From Tunturibacter empetritectus (lineage in GTDB: Bacteria > Acidobacteriota > Terriglobia > Terriglobales > Acidobacteriaceae): a stretch of 64,000 bases of DNA. The notes under the pieces are model-generated. The model worked only from the letters and a program-made list of their open reading frames with translations, was not told where the DNA came from and did no database searches. The stretch is from the NCBI RefSeq assembly GCF_040358985.1, contig NZ_CP132932.1:4154001-4218000 (forward strand). Direction: 5' to 3'. Positions 53,555 through 62,786 of the stretch are shown here, piece after piece (the first letter of the stretch is position 1; each line of letters starts with the position of its first letter). The translations under genes and the position numbers were made by a program.

Positions 53555-54745
53555 ATGGCAGATAAAGGCACAGAGCAGGCTACGCCACTACGAAAGAAGA
53601 AGGCAAAGGAGAAGGGCGACAGCGTTCATAGCCGGGAGTTGTTGTCGGCGATGGCGATGCTGGGCGGGGTGGTCATGCTTGGGGCGATGTCGAATGGGTT
53701 TGTTGCCAGCTGGGGCAAGGTGTATCAGGAGAGCCTGCGCTCGGCTACGACGAACGCGAGCGGCTTGAACGGGCAGAACGGCGAGCAGCTTTTTAATGTG
53801 GCGGTGCGGCGAATCCTTGTGCCCTCTCTTCTGCCGGTGGGGTTGGTGATGGCGGCGAGCTTCGCCGGGGCTCTGGTGTCGGGAGTGGCTCAGAGCGGAG
53901 GGGTGCAGATCTATACGAGTGCGGTTGAGTTCAAGTTTTCGAAGTTGAATCCGATTACGAATTTGGGGAACCTGCTCAGCTTGCGATCTGCGACGCGGTT
54001 GGTTAAGTCGTTGGTGCCGGCGTCGGTGATGGTGGTGTTGGGGTGGGGAGCCTTGAAGGCGTTGATGATTCCGATGCCTGTGATGAGCCTGCTGCGGCTG
54101 CCGGCTACGTTTTCTGCCGCGTATGGGCTGGCGCTCGATGCAGCGTGGGTCACGCTGGCGTGGTCCGCGCTGGACTACGCGATCGAGTGGAGGAGTTGGA
54201 ATCAGCGCCTGAAGATGAGCAAGCAGGAGATGCGCGAAGAGATGCGCGATGCGATGGGCAATCCGCAGATCAAGGCGAAGATCAGGCAGATTCAGCGGGC
54301 GATGCGCAAGCGCAAGGTGAAGGCGGATATGTCGCGCGCGAGTGTGGTGATTACCAATCCCACGCACTATGCGGTGGCGTTGGAGTTCAGCTTCGAGACG
54401 ATGTCGGCGCCGACGGTGCTGGCCAAGGGGCGCGATCTGCTGGCAGCGGAGATTCGCGAAGAGGCGCGGTGGGCGGGGGTTCCGATCATTGAGAATCCGC
54501 CGCTGGCGCGGAGTTTATACAAGATGGTCGAGCCGGGGCAGTCGATTCCATTCGATCTGTATGCGGCGGTGGCTGGAATTCTGGCTTTTCTGTATCGGCA
54601 GAAGGTTGAGGAGCGGGTGCGGCAGGATCGCCAGGCGAAAGAGCGCGAGCAGAAGGCTCAGCTTGTGGGAAAGCTGCTTGACGGGAGAGGCAATGTGGGA
54701 GCGACTGGGATGGTTGGAATGCGTGGCTTTGGAGGTGGGATGTGA
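53555..54745 (+). CDS. flhB: Flagellar biosynthesis protein FlhB
   Basis: A 396-residue export-switch protein. It begins TEQATPLRKKKAKEKGDSVH, has four transmembrane helices, and carries the autocleavage site NPTHY (about 270-274) that changes export from hook to filament substrates. The C-terminal domain (IENPPLARSLYKMVEPGQSI) is intact. It overlaps flhA by four bases (GTGA). Confidence 0.96.
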   Translation: MADKGTEQATPLRKKKAKEKGDSVHSRELLSAMAMLGGVVMLGAMSNGFVASWGKVYQESLRSATTNASGLNGQNGEQLFNVAVRRILVPSLLPVGLVMAASFAGALVSGVAQSGGVQIYTSAVEFKFSKLNPITNLGNLLSLRSATRLVKSLVPASVMVVLGWGALKALMIPMPVMSLLRLPATFSAAYGLALDAAWVTLAWSALDYAIEWRSWNQRLKMSKQEMREEMRDAMGNPQIKAKIRQIQRAMRKRKVKADMSRASVVITNPTHYAVALEFSFETMSAPTVLAKGRDLLAAEIREEARWAGVPIIENPPLARSLYKMVEPGQSIPFDLYAAVAGILAFLYRQKVEERVRQDRQAKEREQKAQLVGKLLDGRGNVGATGMVGMRGFGGGM

Positions 54746-56865
54746 GTGAAACAACGATAAAGAAAAATAGTGGCTTCCAGATGGCGAAGCTGCAGACGTT
54801 GATGCTGCCGGTGGCTGCGATCAGCATAGTGTTCGTCATGATTATCCCGGTACCGAGTGTGATGCTGGATATTCTGCTGGCTGCCTCCATTACGGCTTCA
54901 GTGATTGTGTTCTTGACGGCGGTGCAGGTGCGGAGAGCGGTGGACTTCTCCGTGTTTCCTACGCTGCTTTTGCTGCTGACACTATTTCGGCTGTCGTTGA
55001 ATCTGGCTTCGAGCCGCAGGATTCTGCTGCATGGACAGGAGGGAACGCACGCGGCTGGCTCGGTGATTGAGGCGTTTGGGCAGTTTGTAGTGGGCGGAAA
55101 CTATGTCGTCGGGCTGGTGCTGTTTCTTGCGCTGATCGCAATTCAGTTTCTTGTGGTGAGCCACGGGGCGGTGAGAACTGCGGAGGTTACGGCGCGGTTC
55201 ACCCTCGATGCTCTGCCGGGTAAGCAGATGGCGATCGATGCGGATATGAACGCCGGCCTGATAGATGAGCAGGGAGCGAGGAAGCGAAGACAGGCCATTG
55301 CGCGGGAGGCTGAGTTCTACGGCGCGATGGACGGTGCGGCGAAGTTCAATCAGCGGGACTCGCTGGCGACGATCTTGATTACGGCGATCAACATTGTGGC
55401 GGGATTGTTGATCGGTGTGCTGCAGCATGGCACAGATCTCGCCACCGCTGTGAAGACTTACACCATTCTGACAGTGGGCGATGGCCTGGTGACGATGATT
55501 CCCAGCCTGCTGGTTTCGATTGCGGGCGGCATGGTGTTGACGCGGGCTTCGTCTGCGGGGTCGCTTGATGAAGAGCTGGGAACGCAGCTTTTGAAGGGGC
55601 GCAACACGCTTTGGATCGCTTGTGGCGTGTTGCTTGGATTGGCTCTAATTCCCGGACTGCCGAAGCTGTCGTTTGTGTTGCTGGCGGTTGGGGTTGGGTT
55701 GATTGCGCGGCGGCTGCCTGCGGCGAAGGAGGCCTCTCTGTTGTTGGCGGAGGAGGCGGCTGAAGCGAATGTGAAGGGCGATAAGGCGAAGGCGGGGGAT
55801 GCGGCGAAGGGCGAGAATCTGGCTTCGTTGCTGAAAATGGATGACCTGACGCTGGAGATTGGATTCCAGCTGATTCCGATGGTGGATGAGAAGCAAGGGG
55901 GACAAATGCTCAACCGCGTTCGTGCACTGCGTAGGCATCTGGCGACCGAGCTTGGGTTTATCGTTCCGCCGATTCATATCACGGACAACCTGCGGCTGAA
56001 GCCTCGGGAGTATGTGGTGAGTCTTCGCGGGATTGAGATTGCGCGTTGGCAGACGGAGCAGAACTGGTTGCTGGCTGTGAACTCGGATCCGAAGGCGCGG
56101 GTGCTGCCTGGTGTGGAGACGAAGGAGCCGGCGTTTGGCGTGCAGGCGCGGTGGATTCAGCCGGGGCTGGAAGAGCAGGCTCTGGCTGCGGGCTACTCGG
56201 TGGTGGACCAGACGACAGTGATTGGGACGCACCTGGGCGAGCTGATCCGCAGACATGCTCATGAGCTGCTGGGACGGCAGGAGGTGAAGCGTCTGCTTGA
56301 CAGCCTCAACGAGAGTCATCCGAAGCTGGTGGAAGAGTTGGTGCCGAAGCTGATGACGCTCGGCGAGGTGCAGCGTGTGCTACAGCAGCTGCTTCGCGAG
56401 CAGGTTTCGATCCGCGACCTGGGGGCGATCCTCGAGATTTTGGTGGAGGCCGCGCAGCAGTCGAAGAACGTGGTGCACCTGGTGGAGAGTGTGCGGCAGT
56501 CGTTGGGGAAAGGGCTGGTGCACTCTCTGCTGGATAACGAGGGCGGCCTGAAGGTGCTGGTGCTTGATCCGGAGTTGGAGAGCGAGTTGCAGCAGACCTT
56601 TGATCCCCAGGGAGCGGGGTTGCTGCTGGGAGATGGTGCGCGCCCAGCGGGGATGCGATCGGACTTTTTGAAACGCCTGGTGGAATCTGTGAAACGCCTA
56701 ACCGGAGGAGCCTCGACCTCGGCACTCCCCGTGCTTCTATGTCCGAGTCCGGCCCGTTATCACGTGCGGCGTTGGCTGGAGCCGTTTCTGCCCAAGGTGA
56801 CGGTGTTGGCACCGGGAGAAATTCCTCCGGAGATTCGGGTTCGGAGCATTGGCACGGTTGGGTAG
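54742..56865 (+). CDS. flhA: Flagellar biosynthesis protein FlhA
   Basis: A 707-residue export-gate protein with about eight N-terminal transmembrane helices (FPTLLLLLTLFRLSLNLASS, the FHIPEP-type region GKQMAIDADMNAGLIDEQGA) and a large cytoplasmic domain that receives substrate-chaperone pairs. Starts at GTG 54742, overlapping the flhB stop. In many bacteria flhF and flhG follow; here fliA does, and neither is in the window. Confidence 0.96.
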   Translation: MSETTIKKNSGFQMAKLQTLMLPVAAISIVFVMIIPVPSVMLDILLAASITASVIVFLTAVQVRRAVDFSVFPTLLLLLTLFRLSLNLASSRRILLHGQEGTHAAGSVIEAFGQFVVGGNYVVGLVLFLALIAIQFLVVSHGAVRTAEVTARFTLDALPGKQMAIDADMNAGLIDEQGARKRRQAIAREAEFYGAMDGAAKFNQRDSLATILITAINIVAGLLIGVLQHGTDLATAVKTYTILTVGDGLVTMIPSLLVSIAGGMVLTRASSAGSLDEELGTQLLKGRNTLWIACGVLLGLALIPGLPKLSFVLLAVGVGLIARRLPAAKEASLLLAEEAAEANVKGDKAKAGDAAKGENLASLLKMDDLTLEIGFQLIPMVDEKQGGQMLNRVRALRRHLATELGFIVPPIHITDNLRLKPREYVVSLRGIEIARWQTEQNWLLAVNSDPKARVLPGVETKEPAFGVQARWIQPGLEEQALAAGYSVVDQTTVIGTHLGELIRRHAHELLGRQEVKRLLDSLNESHPKLVEELVPKLMTLGEVQRVLQQLLREQVSIRDLGAILEILVEAAQQSKNVVHLVESVRQSLGKGLVHSLLDNEGGLKVLVLDPELESELQQTFDPQGAGLLLGDGARPAGMRSDFLKRLVESVKRLTGGASTSALPVLLCPSPARYHVRRWLEPFLPKVTVLAPGEIPPEIRVRSIGTVG

Positions 56866-56921
56866 AGACGGTTCGTAGGACGACGGTAAGGGAGTAGCGG
56901 CAGATGAGGAATGGAGGAAGT

Positions 56922-57851
56922 ATGAACACAGACAGTTCGATTCCGGTGCAGGTAGGGCAGAAGTTGTCGAAGGGGAAGCTGACGGGCGAGCAGTGGACGT
57001 CTTTGGAGGCTGCACGGTTTGACGAGGTGATGGGTATTGCGGAGGCGGGGATATTCGCTCCGTTTACCGGGGAGGCGCTGGTAGCACAAGTGGATGGCAG
57101 TGCCACGGAGCGGGACTTGCTTTTGATGGAGCATCTGCCGACGGTGCGTTACCTGGCGCGACGCATCCATGAACGTCTGCCTCAGCATGTGGAGTTGGAC
57201 GACCTCGTCTCGGCCGGTGTCGTAGGTTTGATCGATGCCTTCACGAAGTTTGACCACAAGAAGAAGGTGCAGTTCAAGAGCTATGCGCAGTTCAGAATTC
57301 GCGGTGCGATTCTTGATTCGTTGCGGACGCTGGATTGGAGCCCGAGGGATCTGCGGCGGAAGGGCAGGGCGGTCGAAGAAGCGATTCGCGCAGTGACGCA
57401 GCGGGTTGGGCGAGCGCCATCGGAGCAGGAGATTGCGCGGGAGATGGTGTTGACGCTGGCAGAGTACCAGGCATTGCTAGGCGATCTGAAGGGGCTCGAG
57501 ATTGGAAGCCTGCACATGGAGCGGTCGGAGGACTCTGGTGATGAGGAGCTTGCGTATGTTCCTGGTGCGCCGGAGGACGACCCGCTGTTTCGCTGCTTGA
57601 AGGGGGAGATGAAGCAGAGGCTTGCGGATGCGATCGATGAGCTTCCGGAGAAAGAGCGCATGGTGTTAACGCTTTACTACTACGAAGAGCTGACGATGAA
57701 AGAGATTGGGCTGACGCTGGGCGTGGTGGAGTCGAGGGTCTCTCAGATCCACTCTTCGGCGGTGCTGAGGCTGAGGGCGTCTCTTGCGAGTCTGCGGCCA
57801 GGCGACTCTGTCGGGGTTGTGAAGGCTAAGGCTTCGAAGCGCAATTGCTGA
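56922..57851 (+). CDS. fliA: RNA polymerase sigma factor FliA (sigma-28)
   Basis: About 309 residues, FliA/WhiG-type sigma. Region 2 reads YLARRIHERLPQHVELDDLV and KSYAQFRIRGAILDSLRTLD; region 3 follows (RRKGRAVEEAIRAVTQRVGR); region 4 is PEKERMVLTLYYYEELTMKE with the HTH LTLGVVESRVSQIHSS. An N-terminal extension of about 70 residues is longer than usual. ATG 56922 has ggaggaag; ATG 56904 is an alternative. It should direct late flagellar genes. No anti-sigma FlgM is in the window. Confidence 0.92.
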   Translation: MNTDSSIPVQVGQKLSKGKLTGEQWTSLEAARFDEVMGIAEAGIFAPFTGEALVAQVDGSATERDLLLMEHLPTVRYLARRIHERLPQHVELDDLVSAGVVGLIDAFTKFDHKKKVQFKSYAQFRIRGAILDSLRTLDWSPRDLRRKGRAVEEAIRAVTQRVGRAPSEQEIAREMVLTLAEYQALLGDLKGLEIGSLHMERSEDSGDEELAYVPGAPEDDPLFRCLKGEMKQRLADAIDELPEKERMVLTLYYYEELTMKEIGLTLGVVESRVSQIHSSAVLRLRASLASLRPGDSVGVVKAKASKRNC

Positions 57852-57910
57852 AGCACGTTGATGCTCTGATCCGATCATTATGAGAGATCTCTAACCGAAG
57901 AAAGGGATGC

Positions 57911-58924
57911 ATGGGAAAGCAGCTTGGGCAGGGAGATATTGATGCGCTGTTTGCGGCGGCTGGGGCGAATGCTTCGGCGAAACCTGAAGGAGCCGAGGGG
58001 GAGGTGGTGCTGGAGCGGTATGACTTCAGCAGCGCGGGGCAGATCAGCAACGATCAGATGCGGGCGATCAGTTCGGTGAACGACTTGTTTGCGAGGAATT
58101 TGATGCACACCTTGGGGGCGTGGTTGAGGACTCCATTCAAGATGAAGCTGGTCGCAGGGGAGCAGCTCCCATTCAGCGAATTTCTGGAACGGCTCTCCTC
58201 TCCGAATTACATCTGTTCGATTCGGCTGGAGCCACTGGGAGCTGTTGGGTTGCTGGAGCTGGAGCTGGCGTTGGCATCACCAATCGTGGATGTTCTGCTG
58301 GGCGGGGTGGGGCGAGCGTGGCCAGCGCGAGAGTTGACCGATATTGAAGATGCGATTCTGACGTCGGTTGTGCAGATGACGGTGCAGGAGCTGAACCTGG
58401 CTTGGCAGTCGGTCGGGCTGGAGTTCGTCTTTGAGAAGCGCGAGTCAGAGGCGGCGGTGGCCCGGATGTTGACTTCTGGAGAAAAGACGCTGTGCGTGAG
58501 CTTCGAGGCGCGTATGCCTGAGGCTCAGGGCGCGATGAATCTCTGTCTGCCGGCGGTTGTGCTGAATGCGATTCTGCGGCGTTTGATCTCTGAAGGGGAT
58601 CGTCCCAAGAGGCGATCGAAGGAGGCGCAGGCAAGGGTGCGGCAATTGATGGGCGAGGTAAAGTTCGGCGCTGCCTTGCAGTTTCCTTCGATGAGACTTC
58701 GAGCGAGTGAGCTAGCGGCTCTGGAACCGGGGATGGTCCTGCGTCTGCCGTTGGCGAAACACGCTATCTCCGAGTTGCGGGTTGGCGGCTTGCAGCTGGG
58801 AAGAGCGCACCCGGTGAGGACCGGTGAACACCGTGGGGCTCAGCTAGAGGGCGCGATCGAGAGTGAAGACCTAAGCGGCGTTTTGGAGACTCAGAGCGCA
58901 GCCGAAACGATGAGTGTGAACTAA
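57911..58924 (+). CDS. fliM: Flagellar motor switch protein FliM
   Basis: A 337-residue C-ring protein. The N-terminal GQGDIDALFAAAG is the CheY-binding motif, so the motor probably responds to phospho-CheY. The middle CheC-like domain (LLGGVGRAWPARELTDIEDA) and the C-terminal SpoA domain (LMGEVKFGAALQFPSMRLRA) follow. It is placed after fliA, apart from fliL, unlike the common fliL-fliM-fliN order. Confidence 0.95.
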   Translation: MGKQLGQGDIDALFAAAGANASAKPEGAEGEVVLERYDFSSAGQISNDQMRAISSVNDLFARNLMHTLGAWLRTPFKMKLVAGEQLPFSEFLERLSSPNYICSIRLEPLGAVGLLELELALASPIVDVLLGGVGRAWPARELTDIEDAILTSVVQMTVQELNLAWQSVGLEFVFEKRESEAAVARMLTSGEKTLCVSFEARMPEAQGAMNLCLPAVVLNAILRRLISEGDRPKRRSKEAQARVRQLMGEVKFGAALQFPSMRLRASELAALEPGMVLRLPLAKHAISELRVGGLQLGRAHPVRTGEHRGAQLEGAIESEDLSGVLETQSAAETMSVN

Positions 58925-58938
58925 GAGAGGGACGAGAC

Positions 58939-59247
58939 ATGGAGAAGGTGACGGGTTCGGATGGGATTACAGGAATTGATGCTGGGATGGGACTGTTGTG
59001 TGACATTGAGCTGGATGCGACCTTGCAGTTCGGTTCGCGTGATATGTCGCTGCGAGAGGTACTGGAGCTTGGACCGGGAGACGTGGTGGAGCTGGACCGT
59101 CATGTGTCCGAACCGGTGGACCTTGTAGTGGGAGACAGAATCGTGGCTCGGGGCGAGGTGGTTGTCGTCAGCGGCAACTTCGCGCTGCGCATCACGGAAG
59201 TGGCTACGCCGCAGTTGAGACTGGAGAGCATTCGATGCCTTTTCTAA
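58939..59247 (+). CDS. fliN: Flagellar motor switch protein FliN
   Basis: A 102-residue canonical FliN. Its SpoA domain reads LDATLQFGSRDMSLREVLEL, GPGDVVELDRHVSEPVDLVV and ARGEVVVVSGNFALRITEV. It is the better FliN of the two in the window and lies 14 bp after fliM. It overlaps the next gene by 13 bp. Confidence 0.94.
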   Translation: MEKVTGSDGITGIDAGMGLLCDIELDATLQFGSRDMSLREVLELGPGDVVELDRHVSEPVDLVVGDRIVARGEVVVVSGNFALRITEVATPQLRLESIRCLF

Positions 59248-60242
59248 CGAAGAAGACGGGAGCGATGAAGGTGAGCGCGCTGATGCCGAGTGCCTTGAGA
59301 GTAGGGAACGGGGTGGCCTGGCAGGAGGATGAGTACAGGCCGTCGAAGGAGCTTGTGGGATTTGAAGGGTATGGTCTTCCGGCTTCTGCTGGGAAGACGC
59401 CGCAGCGGAGGATATGCGAAAACTCCGAGTGTGAGAGTGGTTGGACGATGCCCTGGCGCAATCGACGCCGACCGATCTTCGAAGGACAGTGGGGATGCAG
59501 CGGACGGTGCGTGCTCGCGATTGTGCAGGCGGCAGTGCGTCGCGAGCTGCGAGATGGAGGGGCGTCGGCAGATTTGTCTCCGCATCGGCATCGAGTTCCA
59601 CTTGGCCTGCTGATGCTGGCGCAGGGGTGGATTACTCACCCCCAGCTTCAGAGGGCGTTGGCGGCACAAAGAGAGAACGGGACAGGGAAGATCGGCGAAT
59701 GGCTCCTGAGCGAGTGCGGCGTGGAGGCTGAGCAGATTACTCGTGGATTGAGCATGCAGTGGGGGTGTCCGGTGCTGACGACCGAGGGATTTTCTCCAGA
59801 GGCGATGGCTTTGGTGATGCCCAGGGTATTCGTTGAAAAGTTCGGTCTGCTGCCGTTGAGAGTTGCGGGCTCACGAATTTTGTACATCGGCTTCGCGGAT
59901 CATCTGGATGCGTCGTCCGCACTGGCGATGGAGCAGATGACTGGATTGAAGGTTGAGAGCGGAGTGGTGGAGGGGGCCCAGTTCGAGGCTGCTCGAAGCA
60001 GGCTTCTTGCGTGCGAAGGAGTGGAGGCAAAACTGGAGACTGCTGCGGATAAGAATTCGATGGCGGCGCGGATTACCGCGGTGTTAGAACAAAAGCAACC
60101 AGTGGCGGCTCGCCTAGTACGACTTCATCAGGACTATTGGTTGAGGATGTGGCTGGAAAGCGGCACAGTGGGAAGAGCGGGTAATCTGCCGGTGTCACAT
60201 GAGGACGTGAAAGACCACGTCTTTACCATCCGGATTCAGTAG
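59235..60242 (+). CDS. GspE N-terminal-domain protein with a possible zinc site
   Basis: A 335-residue protein, the last gene of the flagellar operon. Residues 118-180 (LGLLMLAQGWITHPQLQRAL, GKIGEWLLSECGVEAEQITR) match the N-terminal domain of GspE/MshE-type ATPases, a fold that binds c-di-GMP in MshE. Four cysteines at 61, 66, 88 and 92 may bind zinc. The ATPase domain is absent. ATG 59235 lies inside fliN with ggagag upstream. A c-di-GMP or structural role is inferred only. Confidence 0.65.
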   Translation: MPFLTKKTGAMKVSALMPSALRVGNGVAWQEDEYRPSKELVGFEGYGLPASAGKTPQRRICENSECESGWTMPWRNRRRPIFEGQWGCSGRCVLAIVQAAVRRELRDGGASADLSPHRHRVPLGLLMLAQGWITHPQLQRALAAQRENGTGKIGEWLLSECGVEAEQITRGLSMQWGCPVLTTEGFSPEAMALVMPRVFVEKFGLLPLRVAGSRILYIGFADHLDASSALAMEQMTGLKVESGVVEGAQFEAARSRLLACEGVEAKLETAADKNSMAARITAVLEQKQPVAARLVRLHQDYWLRMWLESGTVGRAGNLPVSHEDVKDHVFTIRIQ

Positions 60243-60274
60243 CAACAACGTATGCGAGTCTCGTCGAAAGGAAA

Positions 60275-60297
60275 GAGAGCCGATTGGCCCTCTTTTT
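60275..60297 (+). terminator. Terminator at the end of the flagellar operon
   Basis: gagagcc-gatt-ggccctc forms a stem with one mismatch and is followed by ttttt, 33 bp after the last stop codon. It probably ends a transcript of more than 20 kb. Confidence 0.75.
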
Positions 60298-60311
60298 GTG
60301 TGAGCGAATGT

Positions 60312-60731
60312 TTATCGCTTCATGAAACCTGAGGTTGGAGATACACCGGAGACAGTCATTGCAGAGGTTCCGTTCGTCACCTTGGAACTCTGTTCGGGTC
60401 CGAGACCGAGCTTGATGATGGCTCGGGAGTCGGGGATCAACTTTGTCTGCCAGCCGTTATCTTCCTGAAATTTCTGCATTGCTGATTGCGTCTGGGAGTC
60501 CCAATGGCCTGATGCCTCGCCGGAGAGATAGCCGGACTTGATCAGGGAAGTCTGGATCTGGGTGGCTCGCGCATCGTCGATGGTTCGCTGACCCACTGGC
60601 TTTGCGGATTTAGAATGTTTGCTCGACACCTTGTGCGATGTGGGGCCACGACGCGGGTGAGTCAACGCCAGGCATGGGAGTGCCGTTGCCAGAAGTAACG
60701 TCGAGGTGAGAAGTTGTTTGCCAAACTGCAT
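60312..60731 (-). CDS. Exported peptidoglycan-binding-domain protein
   Basis: A 139-residue protein with a signal peptide (about 1-22), a basic Ser/Lys-rich linker and a PG_binding_1-like repeat (IQTSLIKSGYLSGEASGHWD, QTQSAMQKFQEDNGW). No catalytic domain is attached, so it is likely a small cell-wall-binding protein. It faces the flagellar operon tail to tail, with a terminator between. Confidence 0.75.
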   Translation of the reverse strand: MQFGKQLLTSTLLLATALPCLALTHPRRGPTSHKVSSKHSKSAKPVGQRTIDDARATQIQTSLIKSGYLSGEASGHWDSQTQSAMQKFQEDNGWQTKLIPDSRAIIKLGLGPEQSSKVTNGTSAMTVSGVSPTSGFMKR

Positions 60732-60956
60732 AGTTAGAACACCACCTTGGAGTAGATCGGTAGTGGATACCCGATACGGCCGTCGATGTTGACAGTAGAG
60801 TATCCCGATAGTAACGCGCTGCGCAACAAAAAGGTTGACTAATGGGAATACATCTTTTTTGTGGGCTATTTGTGTAGTTCATCGGGCGATGAAGCAGGAG
60901 TGAGGCTGAGATCTATCAGGACACTCCTTCTTCTGCAGTTTCGATGAGAGGAACAG
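60732..60956. other. Intergenic region between the wall-binding protein and htrA-like gene
   Basis: 225 bp containing the promoter region of the peptidoglycan-binding gene. I see no RNA gene, repeat or coding frame. Confidence 0.4.
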
Positions 60957-62624
60957 CTACGGCAGCGTGCCGCCTACGTAGGAGTTGAGGTTTTTCTGGG
61001 TGGCAGACTGAATGACAAACACTACGTCGTCTTTAGATTTGAGGGTGGAGACGATGGCACGATAGCTGGCCTCATCTGTCACGGGTTTGCGATTGATTGC
61101 GGTAATGATCGTTCCTTTGCCGAGACCAATCTCATCAGCGAAGGAGCCGGGGCGGACGTTGGTGACGATGACGCCACCCTTGATTCCCACCTTGGCTGCT
61201 AAGGAGGCCGGGATCACCGAGACGGTAATGCCAAGCTTGCCCTCTCCTGCATCAGCCTCCTGCGGGGTAGAGGTGTCGTCGGGCTGGCCGGTGATGTCGG
61301 CATAAGTCTTGGCACGATCACCGATGACTACATTCGCGGTGTTCTGCTTGCCGTCGCGGAGGTAGCCTAGCTTTACAGTTGAGCCGACATGGCGGGCTGA
61401 GATGTCATTGACCAGATCATCGCCATCTTTGATGTTCCGGCCATCGATCGAGACGATGACGTCGCCTGCTTGAATGCCGGCCTTTGCTGCGCCGCCATTG
61501 GGTGTGACGACGCCAACGATAACGCCGCTCGAGAAGCCATACACCCGGTTGACAGCAGAAGACTGTGCGACCTGGAACTGAATGCCGATGGAGCCACGAA
61601 CCACCTTATGTTCGGGTCCGATGAGCATGTTGTAGACGGTGGCGATGATGTTGGCGGGCATGGCGAATCCGACACCTTGCGAGCCCATGGACTGGGTGTA
61701 GATGGCGGTGTTCATGCCGACGACCTGGCCTGCCATGTCGACGAGCGGGCCGCCGGAGTTGCCGGGATTGATGGCGGCGTCAGTCTGGATGAAGCGCTGG
61801 AACTGGGTTTGAGAGACGCCGTTGGGGCTAGGCTCGTCGATGCTGCGGTTCTTGGCGGAGATGATGCCGGCGGTCACGGTCTTTGAGAGGGCGAAGGGGC
61901 TGCCGATGGCGAGGACCCAGTCGCCGACCTGTGCGCCGTCGGAGTTGCCGAGCTTGACGGTGGGGAGCGGCTCTTTGGTGTCGATCTTGATAACAGCGAT
62001 GTCGGTGTCTTTGTCGACGCCGATCACGGTGGCATGACGGCCTTCGTCACCGGGACCGCCGTCCGGGTCGGTGGAGAGCTTTACGTAGATCTTGTCGGCT
62101 TTATCGACGACGTGGTTGTTGGTGATGATGTAGCCGCGAGGATCGACGATGAAGCCGGAGCCGAGCGCGCGGCGTTCGCCCGCAGCACCACCGTCGCCAT
62201 CGTCGCCACCCTGGCCGCCTCCGAAGAAGCGGTTGAAGAAGTCCTGCATATCGCCTGGGGACTGCTGGCTGTCATCGTCCCCGTTGGGGTCGCTCGGCTG
62301 GGGTGTTTTCTGCGTGCCGCGTCTGCCACGTCTGCTGGTTGATGGCTTGGGTAGCTCTTCAGTATTGATATTGACGACGGCGGGTCCGACCTGTTTGACG
62401 ATCTGGGAGAAGCCATTGGAGAGCGCGACCGGAGAGGGAATGACGAGCGGTTTGGCGTCGCTGGAGTTGACCTCAGACTGCTCTTTGCCGCTGACATTGC
62501 GCGTGAGAATTGAACCTGCGAGTATGCCGACCGACAATGTGGCGAGAAGGGTGAACGTCGTGGCGAGGCGATGGGTTCGGACGCGTTCGAGCAAGGTGGA
62601 GGATGTGTTCTTCGGTGTATCCAT
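60957..62624 (-). CDS. HtrA/DegP-like serine endoprotease
   Basis: A 555-residue Do-family protease anchored by an N-terminal helix (about 22-40). The catalytic triad is His in ITNNHVVDKAD, Asp in DKDTDIAVIKI and Ser in NPGNSGGPLVDMAG. Two PDZ domains follow (PNGGAAKAGIQAGDVIVSIDG; GIKGGVIVTNVRPGSF). A disordered Gly/Asp-rich insert (about 100-150) lies before the protease core. It probably degrades or refolds misfolded periplasmic proteins. The family is firm; whether it is DegP, DegQ or DegS is open. Confidence 0.9.
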   Translation of the reverse strand: MDTPKNTSSTLLERVRTHRLATTFTLLATLSVGILAGSILTRNVSGKEQSEVNSSDAKPLVIPSPVALSNGFSQIVKQVGPAVVNINTEELPKPSTSRRGRRGTQKTPQPSDPNGDDDSQQSPGDMQDFFNRFFGGGQGGDDGDGGAAGERRALGSGFIVDPRGYIITNNHVVDKADKIYVKLSTDPDGGPGDEGRHATVIGVDKDTDIAVIKIDTKEPLPTVKLGNSDGAQVGDWVLAIGSPFALSKTVTAGIISAKNRSIDEPSPNGVSQTQFQRFIQTDAAINPGNSGGPLVDMAGQVVGMNTAIYTQSMGSQGVGFAMPANIIATVYNMLIGPEHKVVRGSIGIQFQVAQSSAVNRVYGFSSGVIVGVVTPNGGAAKAGIQAGDVIVSIDGRNIKDGDDLVNDISARHVGSTVKLGYLRDGKQNTANVVIGDRAKTYADITGQPDDTSTPQEADAGEGKLGITVSVIPASLAAKVGIKGGVIVTNVRPGSFADEIGLGKGTIITAINRKPVTDEASYRAIVSTLKSKDDVVFVIQSATQKNLNSYVGGTLP

Positions 62625-62786
62625 TAGTAGGTCTTGACCTCAGTATTATGTGTTGCTGTGTGCCGGATCGTGTGCGCGGCGTAAAGTTTAAGTATAGTCG
62701 CTGCGGTGTTTTGTGCTTTGGCCTGAGGTGAGGTCAGCTTCACAATCTCATTAGACGCAAAAAGAAGACGAAAGTCTGCGTAAAGC

